From the NCBI GenBank assembly GCA_015698045.1, contig BLAL01000264.1, positions 43,278-107,277 on the forward strand: DNA of 64,000 bases, written 5' to 3'. Shown here in pieces: positions 11,925-25,361 of the stretch. Position 1 is the stretch's first letter. Each line of letters opens with the position of its first letter. This DNA comes from Rhizophagus clarus. Taxonomy: Eukaryota; Glomeromycota; Glomeromycetes; Glomerales; Glomeraceae. The notes under the pieces were generated by a model, which ran no database searches, was not told the DNA's origin, and saw only the letters and a program-made list of their open reading frames with translations. A program made the translations under genes and the position numbers.

Positions 11925-14900
11925 TTATATTGCTTTAAAATAATAATTATTTTTGATCCAACTCTTATTTGTACTATTGTAATGATCTTGACATCCCAGA
12001 TTGCAATTATGAATAAAATGTACTTTATTTACACTATCAATTGCACTGATCGGAAAAATGCTCCTCCATCTTTGACTTTCTATGGTTCAAAGGTAGTAGA
12101 GAGGGCATTCCAATACTGGATGTTCCCGATTATTATCTTCAAACCAATCTATGACTATGAAGGCATAATACTTCTTATTATTACCTTTATGTTTGAAGAT
12201 TCATCTGAAGATAGCGTAAGATTCGTTAAAATCTTCATCATTAATCATAATAAAATCATTAAGGTGTAAGGTCACTTTTGCAAAGGTACCATTTTCCTCT
12301 TCAATTGTATATGATGCAAATTCATACCAGCTTATTGAATTACCATATATGAGTGCAGCGCCGCCTAATTTTATATCTTTGTATGATTCTGACAATTCGC
12401 TTTTGAAATTTAATATATTTTGGAGAAGATTATCCCAATTTTTCTTGGACATTCCTCTTTTTAAAAATATATTGGAAATAAATTCTACTGGTGATGTAAC
12501 TAAATTTTTTAAAAAAGTTAATACTACTACAAATGCATATAAGAAAATTGAAATAAAATTCCTTTAAAACATCACCATCATCATCATTAGAAATTTGCTC
12601 TTTATTTGAGGATTTGTCTTCGGTAAGGTACCAGTCTGACAATAAATAACCTAAACTTGTAAAACTGGCACAAGGTCTTGTAAATTTTGGATCAATTCCA
12701 CCATCGGATAAATGCCGAATTGCAAAGAGAGTATTATATCGTTTTATTAAGTCCAAATCTATATCTTTATGATTTGTACTTAGCACAATTCCTTTGAAAA
12801 TGCGGTAAACCATTTCCTTAATTCTGACTTAAGTATTATTAAGAGTTCCAAAAGTTTGAGCATGCATTGAAAGGTGCATATTTATATGTAAATTTGGCAG
12901 ATTAATAAAATCTGCAAAAACCTGTTAAAAAAAATATTGTTAGGATATTTAAGGATATTACTTTTCCAAAATAGTATTATATACCTTTGGAAGTATTATT
13001 AACTCATCTTGAAGACATTTTTGCAGGCTTTGATAGCTTCCTGTTGTGAATTCACTACTGAAAACAGCTTTCATTGACTTAGCAACATGTACCTAGCATG
13101 AAATAACACTCTTTGGTACAAGATCAATTCGGGCCGCCCCAGTATTTTTCTTAATTGTTGCTGCTTCGCTTTCTTTTAAACTTGATGGCTTTAAAAAGAT
13201 TTAGTAAACCAGCAAATTAATAAAGATATCATAATTATTATACTTCTGCGCGAATTAAATTTTAGAATGATGAAAATTTCAACAGCTAAGCTGAATCCAA
13301 ATTAACATAACCATCCAAAATCCACTATCCAAAGCGTCCAGGTAGATACAAAATAAAAAAGATAAAAGAATATTAGCAAAGTTCACTAGAGTTCCTAAAA
13401 AGCCCGTTCCTCATATCCGTTCCTCACCTTATTTGTGAGACTCTAATTCTAAAAGTGGCGTTCTTATTCCAATTCCATTCTTCCTTAGTCTTAATAAAAT
13501 TATTCGCCTTTTAAAAAGTTTTTTTAAAAAAATTTCGTTTTAAAACTGAATATATATATATATATAATATATAATTCGGCTAAGAACTGGAAAAGAAATA
13601 AAATAAACTAATAAATTTGTTTATAAAAACCGAAAAAAAGATAATAAAATTTTGGTTATAAAAACCGATAAAAAATTTAAAAAACCGAAAAATAAAATAA
13701 AAAAAAAAAAAAAATTTAGTAACGATTGGGATCCAATCAAATTTGATCGTTGAAACATTATGTATTACGTCAAAAAAAATGGCTATGCCAAAATTATTAC
13801 GGCAGATTTTTACAGACAAAATGCCAAAAGTTTGAAACCGTAATTAATTCGCGCTGAAGTATAATAGTAAGAATACTATTTAAATATTACCTTCAAAAAA
13901 CGGTATAATATAAATGGCATTATCATTGCAAGTTGGAAATAATCCGACATCATAAAGCTGGCATGGTGACTAATCGGATTTGGTAGACGAGACCATTTTT
14001 TTGGTTTTTCGAATTCTTTCCAAACTCCTATAAAATCATCTTCACCTTCCCGTGAAAATAATTCACATGTCAACTTGAGAAGGCGTCCAATTTTTTCCGC
14101 GATTGCATGATAGACATCCTGCGGAGTCTGTAAATGTCTATTCCTCTTTAAGTTATTCAAGATGCTAGGCTGCGGCCTCAGACCATATTGTGAATTGAGA
14201 TGTTTTTTTGCTGATGTACCGTTTTCTCGTAATATTTCTTTAAATTGATTGTCAGTAACGTGATGATATCTCGATATTTTTTGTAGATCTTGATTAAAAT
14301 CAGTTAATGAATTATAAAATACCGAACAAGTGTGACAGCCCTTCATGGCATTGTGTCTTAATACCCCAGCCATATCATTTTCTTGGGGCAAATCAGCGGT
14401 CACAACACCCAAACTAGCTATCACCCAAGCATCTTGGCCATTTACTTTTATTAATTTTTCTTGTTCAAATTCTTTCATTTCAGAAATAAATGGCTGGATA
14501 AACTCATTAAAATTGCCACCGAATGGGACAAATCCAAGAACAAAATGGTTTTTAAGCAATTTTCTTTCATGAGAGGGCATATTTCCAAATTGCAAGTATA
14601 TGCCTCCTAATGAATGATACACATTTCTATATGTACCAAAATCATCATAATACAAATCAATAAACAATTTATACACTGGCAAAGATGATGGTGGTAATCT
14701 TAATGTGATATAGTCAGAAGGATATTGATATGAAAATATTACATCACGAATATGCCAACGGCTTTGGTATCTATATATTATCTCGGTAATTCGTAATGCG
14801 GTTTCAGGAACGTATTGATGCTTCATTACATTAGCTTTTTCAAGGACTTGGGAAATTGCAATCGTTTGATATGCCTCATCCTTCAGCCATACTTCACCAG

Positions 14901-15870
14901 CAATAGAACGTTCTTGCCTAACTCTTCCTTTAAAAATTTCAGGCAAATTATCATAACTTACAACTTCCTGAATTCTCAGCCGATATTCATTATTGGCATT
15001 TTTTAAAATTGCCCTCAACCTGCCAAGTTGCTGCTCATTATTATAATGATAATAAATAAACTCACCAGATTTATATATCACTATCATATTATAAACAAAA
15101 TAATTAATATGATGGTAATAATACAGGGAATTGATAATATGATTATAAATACCTTCTAATATCTTTATTTGATCATCACCAAAAAGTGGTGATTCTCCCC
15201 ACAATGTACCGTGCCAATGTTCTGATTTTGTTTCAGAATTAATTCCAGGACCAAAGTACATGCACCTAAGTATTGAGGGATTATTAAGGACATACCAAAT
15301 AATGTCTCTGATAGAAAATTGGTATGCATTCTTTATTTCTTTAGAAATTGAAGGAGTTTTTTTTGATAAAATGGAGATAGGTTTTGCTGATATAGGAATA
15401 AGAGGAAGACGTTTTTTCCATTCTCGAAATCTTCGAATATTCTTCACTACATGGCTTGGATTGAATTTGGAATTATGAAGAACGTCAACAAGATCTTCAT
15501 AAGCACTTGTAGAGATATTATGCTTTTGTAACCAGCAAAAAAGTGAAGCAGTCGTAAAATTTTCAAAATATGGAGCGAATTCTCCATCGCCATCATAGGA
15601 TGGCATTTTATTTTTATCAAGTGCTTCATCGACAATTTGACGATGATCATCACCTCCCTTTTCTGCTTCTTCCTCTTCCTCTTCTTCCTCTTCTCCTCCT
15701 TCTTCTGTCTCTTCCTCTTCTTTCTCTTCTCCTCCTCCTTCTGTCCCTTCTTCTTCCTCTTCCTCTTCATTATATAAATTATCGAATGCATATTGTGAGA
15801 TTATATCATCATCATCGTATTCATATTGTGAAATCATATCATCATCTTTATGATCATATTGAATCTTCAT
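11925..15870 (-). pseudogene. CACTA/Tnp2-like transposase of element 2, several stops
   Basis: Exon 1 (15870-13891, 660 codons) is open. It holds an Asp/Glu-rich N-terminus, GEFAPYFENFTTASLFCWLQ near residue 100, a putative first catalytic Asp in LFIDLYYDDFGTYRN (about 403), GFVPFGG, a second in VTADLPQEND (about 491) and CHTC (about 510). Exon 2 (13188-12985) follows an intron enlarged by a MITE. It reads CWVHVAK with TAG in place of the Trp that the element 1 copy retains. The next exon reads INLPNLHINMHLSMHAQTFG and has a TAA where the other copy has Gln. The C-terminal domain (about 12455-11925) has two TGA codons. The core is well preserved but the full protein is not encoded. The family was judged from the D...D spacing and the GFVPFGG/ADLP/CxxC blocks of Tnp2-type transposases. 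Confidence 0.75.
13241..13860. mobile_element. 620-bp MITE, Tc1/mariner-like ends
   Basis: The termini are TACTTCTGCGCGAATTAA and, inverted, TACTTCAGCGCGAATTAA (17 of 18 identical), flanked by TA on both sides. It lies wholly within the intron between transposase exons 1 and 2. Removing it leaves an ordinary intron of about 80-85 nt with GTAATA at the start and TTTTTAAAG at the end. It has no transposase, and a minus-strand frame inside (13819-13580) is low complexity. Confidence 0.8.
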
Positions 15871-16281
15871 GTTATCATTATTTTTCGGTAAAGGCGGTGA
15901 TATTTATATATTGGTCCAGTAAGAGTGACTAAAGGCAGTGGTTGATGAGGGTGCAAGCGTTGCAGTTCTATTAGTAAAATGATTTTGAATTCGATATCAT
16001 TGTTCTGATTCTTCAGTAGTGTTGTAAATATATCATTTTCTCATGGTTAATTAGACTTTTATAATACGATAAGAAATTTGGTTATAAATGATAGAACCGA
16101 AGAAAATAAGTCTGATTATATATAATTTTTTGTACATTATAACGGGAAGATAAATTCAAAATACAGTGCACAACGCACGCGTTTAATGCATAGGTTCACA
16201 AATTCATTTTTAAATTAGAGTTTTGAGTATCAGCTTATATTGGATGAAACGATTCAGATTTTAAAAGATAGTTCGTCCGAA
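15871..16281. other. 5' flank of the Tnp2-like gene
   Basis: This segment lies upstream of the transposase start and ends in the hAT target site CGTCCGAA (16274-16281). It is a likely promoter region. No specific element is recognised. Confidence 0.4.
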
Positions 16282-16648
16282 TAGTGTTTCGATCCGTGAC
16301 TGGGTCCAACCGGTTAGACCCGGATAATTTATTTTTTTCAGATATCTGGATAAACGTGATTTTTATCCGGATAATTATCTGGATAAAAATATCCGGGTCA
16401 GATCCAGTATCCGGATAAAAAATATAAAAAAAAAATTTTTTAATATTAAATATCTTAAATAATAGTTCTTTTAATTTTCATTTTTATTTCAAAATATATG
16501 ATAGAATAATTTAATAATTAAAAACGTGTAAATATTCTTATAATAAAATTCTTTATTTAATAAAATAAAATTCAATACATTTAATAAAAAATATTTAATA
16601 GAATAAAATTCAATACATTTAATAAAAAAAATAATGAAAAATGTAATA

Positions 16649-18970
16649 TCATTCATCTAATAATTCTTCCAATTCGTGTTCATCTTCCACATAATCATTA
16701 TTTTCCACATCCAAATCTGGTGGAAATATATTAATATGATATATAGTTTTCATATTACGTTTTAAAAATACCATTTTACCTAATAAAGCAGGATCCAATA
16801 AGCTTCTTTTTGCTATAATGTGGTTTCCTGCATCTGAGAAAAGTCGTTCAGAAGCTACAGAAGTAGCAGGAATTCCTAAATATTTTCGTGCAATAATAGA
16901 AAGAACTGGAAAAATTTCCTGTTTTGATTTCCACCAATCTAATGGGTTTTTATTTTCCCTAGCAACTGGTAAAAAAAAATAAGTAGTAATTTCATCAGCT
17001 ATTGCTGATGATGAAGTAGAACTTTCTTTTGTTTGAAATACTTTTTTTACTTTTTGTTGACGTCTTTCTTGATGCTCATGTAAAGATCTCATGCTAGGAG
17101 TTGAACTTGTTGAGGTAGTTGAAATTATTGAAATTGTGGGTGATGGTGGAGTACTAGTTTGTTGCTGCATTTTTCTCTTTAATTGATCATATTGTATTTG
17201 TAAACTTGAATGAATTTTTACTTTTGTTTCTTCATCAGTTATAAAATTAAGATCTTTATACCTTGGATCCAAAAGTGCTGCCATAATACCAAACTCATCT
17301 GGCATTGTCCAATAATGTTTCAAACCTAAATAAATTTTATTTTTTACATTTTTTAATACTTTTAAAATATTACTATAATTTACTTCAATTTGTGAACTTT
17401 CTTCTTCTACTATATCAGAATTAATAGTATTATCATCAGAATCTTCTAATACTTCATATGAATTATCAGATAGTTTTAAAGAATTTGTGAGATCTGTAAT
17501 AATAGGAAACATTTGACTTAATGTAACATAAGTATTTCCAGAAAAATCTCATGTAGCTTTCTCAAATGGTGCCAAAATGTTACATAATTCATCTAATAAC
17601 TCCCATTCATTATCTTTTATCATAATTTTTTTTAATCTAATTCCATCAGTTTTTTCTTCAGATATAAGAGAACAAGACAAGTTTACACTAAGTTGAAGCA
17701 CAGCATATTGAAGAAAAATCAGCCGATCCCATGCCAAATATGAAGAGTTCCACCTTAAGTAATTAAACAACAATAATTATATAAATTAGGATAAAATTTA
17801 TTAAATAATTAAATTGAATTAAAATATTTATCTAGTAGATATATCTTGTATTAAATGTAATGGTTCTTCATAACCAATCTCTTTTTGCATTTTAATCAAT
17901 CATTCAATTTGTTTTTGAGTAGAAAAAAAATTTATTAGTTGTTTTGTACGTGATACCAAATTTTCTACAACTTTTAATCCTTTACTAATTGCCAGCTGCA
18001 AAGTATGAGCAGCACATGAGAGTCTTTTAATTGGTGTTAAATCTCGAATAGCAGCTACTACATTTGCTCCATTGTCTGTTGTTATTGATACAACAAGATT
18101 TTCAATTTCCCACTTTTGCATAGCATTTTTAATACTTTCAGTAATTGCTTTTGCAGTATGTGGTGTTGGAAAATAGGATATTTCAAGCAAAACATCCATT
18201 ATTTCAAAATTTTTATTGATCCAAGTTGCTGTTAAGCCTAAATATCCATGTTTTGAACGAGAAGACCACAAATCAGTAGTTAAAGATATTGATTGAGCAG
18301 TTTTTAAAAGCAGTTTCAATTTTTCTTTATTATACCCATAACTGCGAGCAATCATCATTCTTAATTTTTTTTCTCCAGGAACTGTAAATGGTGAATCTAT
18401 AATATACATATGCTCAATATATGCCTTTTGAGTTATGGTTGATAATGGTTGAGTTGTAAGTAAAATTCACCGTAGTGTTGATAATTCTTTTTCTTTTTGT
18501 CCATTTTTATTGGATGCAGATTGAGTATGCATTGGTGATATAATGCCGCTTTCTAGAGGTGGTATAATTCCATGTTTAACAAAATGGTAACTGAGATTTC
18601 CTGTAGACCCATCATATTTGTAATTTTTTGAGCATTTTTCTCCATTATCTAATAAAAACTGACAATATGCACGTATTTCTCCTTTATCATTTTGTTTTCT
18701 AATAAAATAATCCCATATCCAACTTACTTTTGTTTGTGGTTTAATTATTGCAGCAGTTTGTTTAAAGGAATTTGAATCATTTGGTGCTCGATCTGTTGAT
18801 TCTAGTGTAGTATTTGTCATTTTTTGTTTTCCAAGAGCTTTAGATAATTTTGCAGGACGTCCTCTTTTTTTCTTTGCTAGTGGTGTTGGAGTAATTTCAA
18901 CAATTTCATCACTAGAACCTTCATTTTCACCTAAAGTAATAATGTAATCTTAATCATTGTTATTTTCCAT
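16649..18970 (-). pseudogene. hAT transposase with BED finger (copy A)
   Basis: In order: a BED zinc finger (WIWDYFIR, Cys pair, TGNLSYHFVKHG), the hAT core with LTTDLWSSRSKHGYLGLTAT and SITTDNGANVVAAI, and the C-terminal dimerisation block PLDWWKSKQEIFPVL, then GIPATSVASERLFSDAG near the 3' end. The frame has a TAA at codon 7 and TGA codons near 18466, 17900 and 17548. The donor site before WNSSYLAWDRL reads AT where GT is expected. These changes fit C-to-T/G-to-A transitions. The element is inactive but recognisable over its whole length. Confidence 0.85.
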
Positions 18971-19236
18971 AATTTTGTGAATTATTTTAGCTTTCAATAA
19001 AATAAACTTTAATTGAAATTATGAAAAATTCAACAAGGGAATGTACAGTATTTATTAATCTTTATTATGGCTTAGAACTGAATTAACTATGATTTTATTT
19101 GTAAAAGTTTTAATAAACAAATAATAATTGTCATAAATCAATAGGTCTAAATAATAAATTTACCTGATTAATATTGTAAAATTTTACAAAATTTTATTGC
19201 TACAAATTTAATAAATTCCATGAAATTAATAATACG

Positions 19237-19430
19237 AAATTAATTAAACATATTCCACGAAAATAATTAAACAAATTCCACGAAAATAATTAAACAAATT
19301 CCACGAAAATAATTAAACAAATTCCATGAAAATAATTAAACAAATTCCATGAAAATAATTAAATAAATTCCACGAAAATAATTAAACAAATTCCACGAAA
19401 ATAATTAAACAAAGACATAAATAAAGTTAA
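19237..19430. repeat. 23-bp tandem repeat
   Basis: About eight copies of aattaaacaaattccacgaa plus aat lie inside the hAT copy, upstream of its gene. Degenerate copies continue to about 19690. The repeat is non-coding. Confidence 0.85.
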
Positions 19431-20066
19431 TTACAAAATTAATTAAGAAAATACTATGATATTAAACTAATAAACACTACGAAATTAATTAAACAAATGC
19501 CACGAAAATAATTAAATAAAGCCATAAATTTAAGCCACAAAATTAATTAAATAAATTCTACGAAATTATTTAAATAGGTGCCATGAAACTAATTAATAAA
19601 GCCACACATTTAAGCCACAAAATTAATCAAAATGCCACGAATTTAATTAAATAAATGTCACGAATTTAATTAAATCTATGCTATGAATTAAATCTAATAT
19701 ATGCTATAAATTTCTTGATTTACAAAAAAAAAATTGTATAATTTTTATCCGGATTTCAGTTTCTATCCGGATATATCCGGATTTTTATCCGAACTGGATT
19801 ATCCGGATAAAAACTGGATAATTTTTTTAATTTATCTGGATAACAGTTTCTATCCGGATTGAAACACTATGTCTGAAATGGAAAGCCCGATAAATTAAAA
19901 AAAAAATTTTAATGCATAATGTTATAATAAAACTCAAGAATTTTATTAAAATTTATTACTTAAAGTAATTATTTAGGTACGATAAACATTTATTAATATT
20001 ATTGCTTGTTTATTAATCAGATTACATTCATTTATAACTGAAAATAAGAAAATTAGAATATATTAA

Positions 20067-21390
20067 CTATAAGCAAAAATTGAAGAATAAATAATAAATA
20101 TATACCATCAAATTATTAGCGATGTCAAGACCGCTTCGCGACGGAATATATATATCCCTAGTGATGTGATCTAATTTCTTGACCGCTTCAAGGTCCTTAG
20201 ACTTCCAATGGATCTTGAAGCTTTCACGCGTAAATTCTATTAATTTTTCCAACGAATTAATTTTTTTTAATTCGTTTACATTAACGACGGCAAGTTGACA
20301 TCGTAGTATTTTCTTAACGACTACTTCCTCTGAGATATATTCATTGACCTCATGGTCAGAGAACTCCCTAGAATAGTAAGAAATATAAACTCGAATAATA
20401 ATAATGTTATATTATTAAACTAATAACGAAATAGTAATTACCTATTTGTTTCTTGCATGTCTTTTACAAGCAATATGATTGCTTTGTTGAATTTGTTGTG
20501 GTAATCAGTGAACTTTTTACTGGCATCTTGCACCAGTTTTTTGGCCTCTTTTTTGAATGATGCAAGATTGAATATTTTATAAACAAATTGTTGTAGGGCG
20601 AAACGCGGAGGGTGTTGACTTCTTAAAAATAAACATTTCAACTCTTTGTCAAAAAGCCTATAATTGTCCTATTAATATATAATAATATAACGTTATTAAT
20701 TGTTTTCTTATCTGAAATGGCACTATTAGCCAATCATAAATTTTTCCATATGATATTACGTTATTGGTATTATCATAAGATGCAGTCTTTGAAACTCCAA
20801 TATCTTGCGATTTCGCAGTAAGCATTTGGTTGGCTAAATTTAATATTTCTGAATTAGCGATTAACCAATTACAAATTTGTAGTTGGTTGGTCATCTCCTC
20901 AAATTGAGGAGGAATATCTTATATTACATTATAAGTAAAAAAAAAAAATCAGTATTCATTTATTGTACAGTAAACAGTAAAAGAGTAAAATTAATATATA
21001 AAAAAAAGGTTTACCATCTTGATCACTTTCACTTTCTTCGTTTCTTTCTCTTTCTTCTTTCTCTCTTTCCATCCTATCTCTTTCTCTTCTCTCTTTTTCT
21101 CTTCTTTCCTTTTCTCTTTTGTCTCTTTCTCTACCTTCTCTTTCTAATTCATTTTCTCTTCTTTCCATTTCTCTTTCGTCTCTTTCTCTACCTTCTCTTT
21201 CTAATTCATTTTCTCTTCTTTCTTTTTCTCTTCTTTCACTCTCCCTCCTTTCTATTTCTCTCTCTTCTTGTTGGAGGGTGTTTTCACGAACTTTATCACG
21301 AGAAACTATTATGATAATATTAATACGTGACACTTCTTACATAAATAAAAACCAAGATATACCTTTTGTTTGTTTGTTGCATTTGTTCAT
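20067..21390 (-). CDS. Unrecognised coiled-coil family protein, intact-looking paralogue
   Basis: Five exons on the minus strand: 21390-21363, 21305-21015, 20917-20760, 20668-20442, 20367-20106. All introns are GT...AG and phases agree, giving 322 codons before the last donor-like site. Reading through that site adds VYIYYLFFNFCL and stops at 20067. The first exon is tiny and basic (MNKCNKQTK). A long Arg/Glu coiled coil follows (repeated RRENELEREGRERD units), then DIPPQFEEMTNQLQICNWLI, NYRLFDKELKCLF, a helical region, and IPSRSGLDIANNLM. It matches the broken copy at 6307-7945 exon by exon. The hAT copy lies just past its 3' end and may have removed a final exon. I do not recognise the family. 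A role as a transposon accessory protein is inferred from position only. Confidence 0.7.
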
Positions 21391-21423
21391 TTTTTTTAAC
21401 GTTATGAACTTATTAAAATGATT

Positions 21424-22412
21424 GTAGGATATTATATACAAGAAATATTCAGGGTCTAGAATTTCGATATTGAATCAACTATATGTACGGTTTCTAATCA
21501 TATCGTGTCTTCATATTCAAAATTCCTATTTTTGACTTTAAAAAACGGAGAGATCAAACTTAATTTCATATTTTGAATCATTACAGAAGTTAATTTCGTA
21601 ATCTAATAGGATATATGCGGAAAATATTCAGGGTCCAAGATTTCAATATTGAATCAACTATATGTACGGTTATACGGTTATCATGTCTTCATATTCAAAA
21701 TTCCTATTTTTGACTTTAAAAAACGGAGAGATCAAACTTAATTTCATATTTTGAATCATTACAGAAGTTAATTTCGTAATCTAAACAGATGACTGTAGGA
21801 TATATGCGGAAAATATTCAGGGACCAAGATTTCAATATATCAACTATATTATGTGCAGTTATACGGTTATCTAATCATATCGTGTTGTCATGTTCAAAAA
21901 TTCCTATTTTTGATTTAGAAAAACGGAGAGATCAAACTTAATTTCATATTTTGGATTATTACAGAAGTTAATTTCGCAATCTAATAGGATATATGCGGAA
22001 AATATTCAAGGGCCAAGATTTCAATATTGAATCAACTATATTATGTGCAGTTATACGGTTAATCTAATTATATCGTGTTTCATGTTCAAAAATTCCTATT
22101 TTTGATTTAGAAAAACAGAGAGATCAAACTTAATTTCATATTTTGGATTATTACAGAAGTTAATTTCGTAATCTAATAGGATATATGTGGAAAATATTCA
22201 GGGTCCAAGATTTCAATATTGAATCAACTATATTATGTGCAGTTATACAGTTATCTAATCATATCGTGTCTTCATGTTCAAAAATTCCTATTTTTGATTT
22301 ATAAAAACGGAGAGATCAAACTTAATTTCATATTGCATATTAAAGAAGCTAATTTCGTAATCTAAACAGATGACTGTAGGATATATGCGGAAAATATTCA
22401 GGGACCAAGATT
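21424..22412. repeat. Tandem array, six units of 175-200 bp
   Basis: Units begin taggatatatgcggaaaata near 21426, 21607, 21807, 21984, 22177 and 22377. Each contains aaaacggagagatcaaactt and acagaagttaatttcgtaat. A further worn copy lies near 22590-22680. The array starts about 35 bp upstream of the preceding minus-strand gene, so it occupies that gene's promoter side. Confidence 0.85.
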
Positions 22413-23360
22413 CCATTAATTTTTGTTTGACATTGATTGAATTAACTACATTTTTATTTTATTTATATTAGTTTATTATGCGATAGAAAACATAAAAATG
22501 AAAATACAATAAACAATAAAATTGCTATGTATTTTTAAATCAGTGTCAAGCTCTTCTCGCTGTATATAACAAGAATAAGTAATGATAGTGGATCATGGTC
22601 ATTTGGTCATATCGTATCTTCATATTCAAAATAGATTCTATTTTGATTAAAAAGCGGAGCAATCAACTTGATTATGACATCATTGTTGGTAACAGGGTTC
22701 AGATAACATTAACTGAAATATCTGAATCTGTGCAGATTACAATATTAACTGAATACGTGAATATCCAGTCCTCTAAATTAAATATCGCTATAACATAAAT
22801 AATTTAATTTATATTAATTAGTCTTTAACATTAGCGTATCATATTAAACGATCCTTTTTTTCATTTGTGAAATTGGTAAGAAATGATTTAGTGCAACAAT
22901 TCGCAGAGGATGGATATATATGTAACTACAGGGGAAAGTCCCCTGCTAATCATTATTCTGCTAATGAAAATCGAAAATCATGTAAATTTTTATAATTAAA
23001 TGAAATCAACAAAATTTCTCTTTACTAGTAATTGCATGTGATAGAGTAGTTAGCATAACATCAGGTTTCAGATTCGATTACTATGCTACCTTATAGCAAT
23101 TATTCTCGTAGAGTTTATTGGGTGAAAATTTTCCCATATCCTATCAGGCAGGCGAAAATTCTCCAGTTAAATCTTTACAAATACTTTTTTTTATTATTAT
23201 TTATTAGTAAGAAAATATATTTAAATATGATATGTACAAGATAAATATAAAATATTATTTATTAAATTTATAAATGGTTTTCAAAAAAGTAAACCTTTTA
23301 CTTAAAAATGAAATTATTCATTAATTATAAAATGAAATTTATTAAAAAATTATTTAATAT
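22413..23360. other. A+T-rich spacer
   Basis: Apart from a decayed unit of the preceding array, nothing is seen. A small plus-strand frame at 22595-22798 overlaps that unit and is not credible as a gene. Confidence 0.4.
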
Positions 23361-23720
23361 CTAAAAAATTACTGACTTGATTGTGTTAAAGTGCTCATCC
23401 ATACTTTTAAAAGATGACGATGATGAGGGTGATGGCTGCGGTGTAGACGACGATGATTGTGCTAAATATAAATAAAACTTTAATTTAAATTTATGTATCT
23501 CTTCTTCCTGGCTTGAAATTTGCTCTGAAAAAATATCGATCCACTTTAATAGATATGCATTCTCCCGCTTAGTTTTGTTGTTTAATTTGGCAATTATTTG
23601 TTCTCCAGCTGTCTCAACAGCTTTTGAAATTCTTGGTACATTATCTGGAGACCAGAAATTTCGATTTCTTTTTGTTAAAATTTCTTTTTTTGTCATTTTT
23701 TTTTCTCTACGTCAGGCCAT
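23361..23720 (-). CDS. Small basic/helical protein, unrecognised
   Basis: An open frame of 111 codons starts at 23696 (MTKKEILTKRNRNFWSPDNV). It continues through a helix-rich middle (KLNNKTKRENAYLLKWIDIF) and a Ser/Pro-rich segment near residues 82-95. Eight codons upstream there is an in-frame ATG at 23720 followed by GCC TGA, so the original start may have been there and is now cut by a stop. No domain is recognised. It could be a decayed accessory gene of the 27-kb element. Confidence 0.4.
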
Positions 23721-23884
23721 TTTCCTAGAATATTAAATAAAGAAAAAATATTTTTTTTTTATCAAAAAAATAGATGCAATTTTTAATTTATTATGGAGGT
23801 TCAATAATTTTGGAAATCTATTGTCAAAATTAGTTTAATACAAGGGTAAAATTATTTTAATCTTATCCAATAAATTTCGCAAAC

Positions 23885-24775
23885 TGTGATTTTTTTATTA
23901 ATTAATTATCATTAGAACGGTATTTGAATGCCATCCTTTAAAAAAATTTCTCGTGATTTGAACTTTGTGACTGTGACTTTTTTTTTATTAATTAATTATC
24001 ATAAGAACGGCATTCGAATGCCATCCTTTAAAAAAATTTCTTGTGATTTGAACTTTGTGACTGTGACTTTTTTTTTTATTAATTAATTATCATAAGAACG
24101 GCATTCGAATGCCATCCTTTAAAAAAATTTCTCGTGATTTGAACTTTATGAACGTGACTTTTTTTTTATTAATTAATTATCATAAGAAAGGCATTCGAAT
24201 GCCATCCTTTAAAAAAATTTCTCGTGATTTGAACTTTGTGACCGTGACTTTTTTTTTTATTAATTAATTATTATAAGAACGGCATTCAAATGCCATCCTT
24301 TAAAAAAATTTCTCGTGATTTGAACTTTGTGACTGTAACTTTTTTTTATTAATTAATTATCATAAGAACAGCATTCGAATGTCATCCTTTAAAAAAATTT
24401 CTTGTGATTTGAACTTTGTGACTGTAACTTTTTTTTTATTAATTAATTATCATAAGAATGGCATTCGAATGCCATCCTTTAAAAAAATTTCTCGTGATTT
24501 GAACTTTGTGACCGTGACTTTTTTTTTATTAATTAATTATTATAAGAACGGCATTCGAATGCCATCCTTTAAAAAAATTTCTTGTGATTTGAACTTTGTG
24601 ACTGTGACTTTTTTTTTTATTAATTAATTATCATAAGAACAGCATTCGAATGCCATCCTTTAAAAAAATTTCTTGTGATTTGAACTTTATGACTGTGACT
24701 TTTTTTTTTATTAATTAATTATCATAAGAAAGGCATTCGAATGCTATTCTTTAAAAAATTTCTTGTGATTCCTAT
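23885..24775. repeat. 90-bp tandem array, ten units
   Basis: The phrase gaatgccatcctttaaaaaa recurs every 90-91 bp from 23926 to about 24741. Each unit contains the palindrome GGCATTCGAATGCC, an attaattaattat run and a T-run of eight to ten. Differences between units are mostly single transitions, so expansion was fairly recent. Small open frames inside are a by-product of the repeat. Confidence 0.9.
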
Positions 24776-25361
24776 CCAATAAACTTCATAGTGAATAACA
24801 ATTGTTCTGGTTAGAATGATATATGTATTATTATTTTTTTGATTCTTATTTAGCAAGAAAAATTTAAATTTTTTTGTGTAAACTGAATTAACCAATTACA
24901 ATTTTGATATTTATATTATTACTACATCAGAATCATTCCAACTTTATAATGAATTTCCCATTATTATATTTGTGATTCTAGAGGCGTCTTAATCTTAAAA
25001 ATTTTAAGTGTGTCAAATAATTAATTATGTGCTGTACCTGTATAACGTCATTTAAAAATATCTAATACATGCGTAATATTTATAATTGATTGCAGATCTT
25101 CAAATATTATAATGTGTTGGCCTTCCACGTCACTTAAAAAATATCATTATTTTAATTACTCGTGTAATTATAGCACTAAGATTACATGATTTTGACTAAT
25201 TCTTCAATGAAAGCACATATTATTTAATCGAATGGTGTTTATCATATAGTACAATTAAAAAAATATATATATAAAAAGAGATAAAATTCCTTTTCAAAAA
25301 AATCAGAAAAATCATCATAATAAACAATCAAGAAATTTGTCTGGTTTCGTAAATTTTTAAA
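24776..25361. other. 5' flank of the RG-rich gene
   Basis: A+T-rich sequence with no gene seen. The last 150 bp would hold the promoter and leader of the gene that follows. Confidence 0.4.

Larger units (their letters stand above)
16282..19869. mobile_element. hAT transposon (copy A)
   Basis: The inverted ends are TAGTGTTTCGATCCG at 16282 and TAGTGTTTCAATCCG (inverted) at 19869. The 8-bp flanks CGTCCGAA and TGTCTGAA match at six positions and differ by two C/T transitions, as expected for an ageing hAT target duplication. Both subterminal regions are dense in ATCCGGATAA words, which are candidate transposase-binding repeats. It carries one minus-strand transposase gene and lies between two genes of the 27-kb element. 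Confidence 0.85.

Noticed and set aside
10466-12269. Plus-strand frames at 10466, 11383 and 11982
   Set aside because: No domain or splice pattern is present; the last is antisense to the C-terminal exon of the Tnp2-like gene.
15447-15932. Acidic, basic and Leu-rich frames overlapping 15447-15932 on both strands
   Set aside because: They are shadows of the Asp/Glu-rich coding repeat of the Tnp2-like gene; the same holds for 3242-3545, 20883-21421 and 31823-32053.
24379-24627. Plus-strand frame with repeated SFKKISCDLNFVTVTFF
   Set aside because: This is the 90-bp array translated; length changes between units put other units out of frame.
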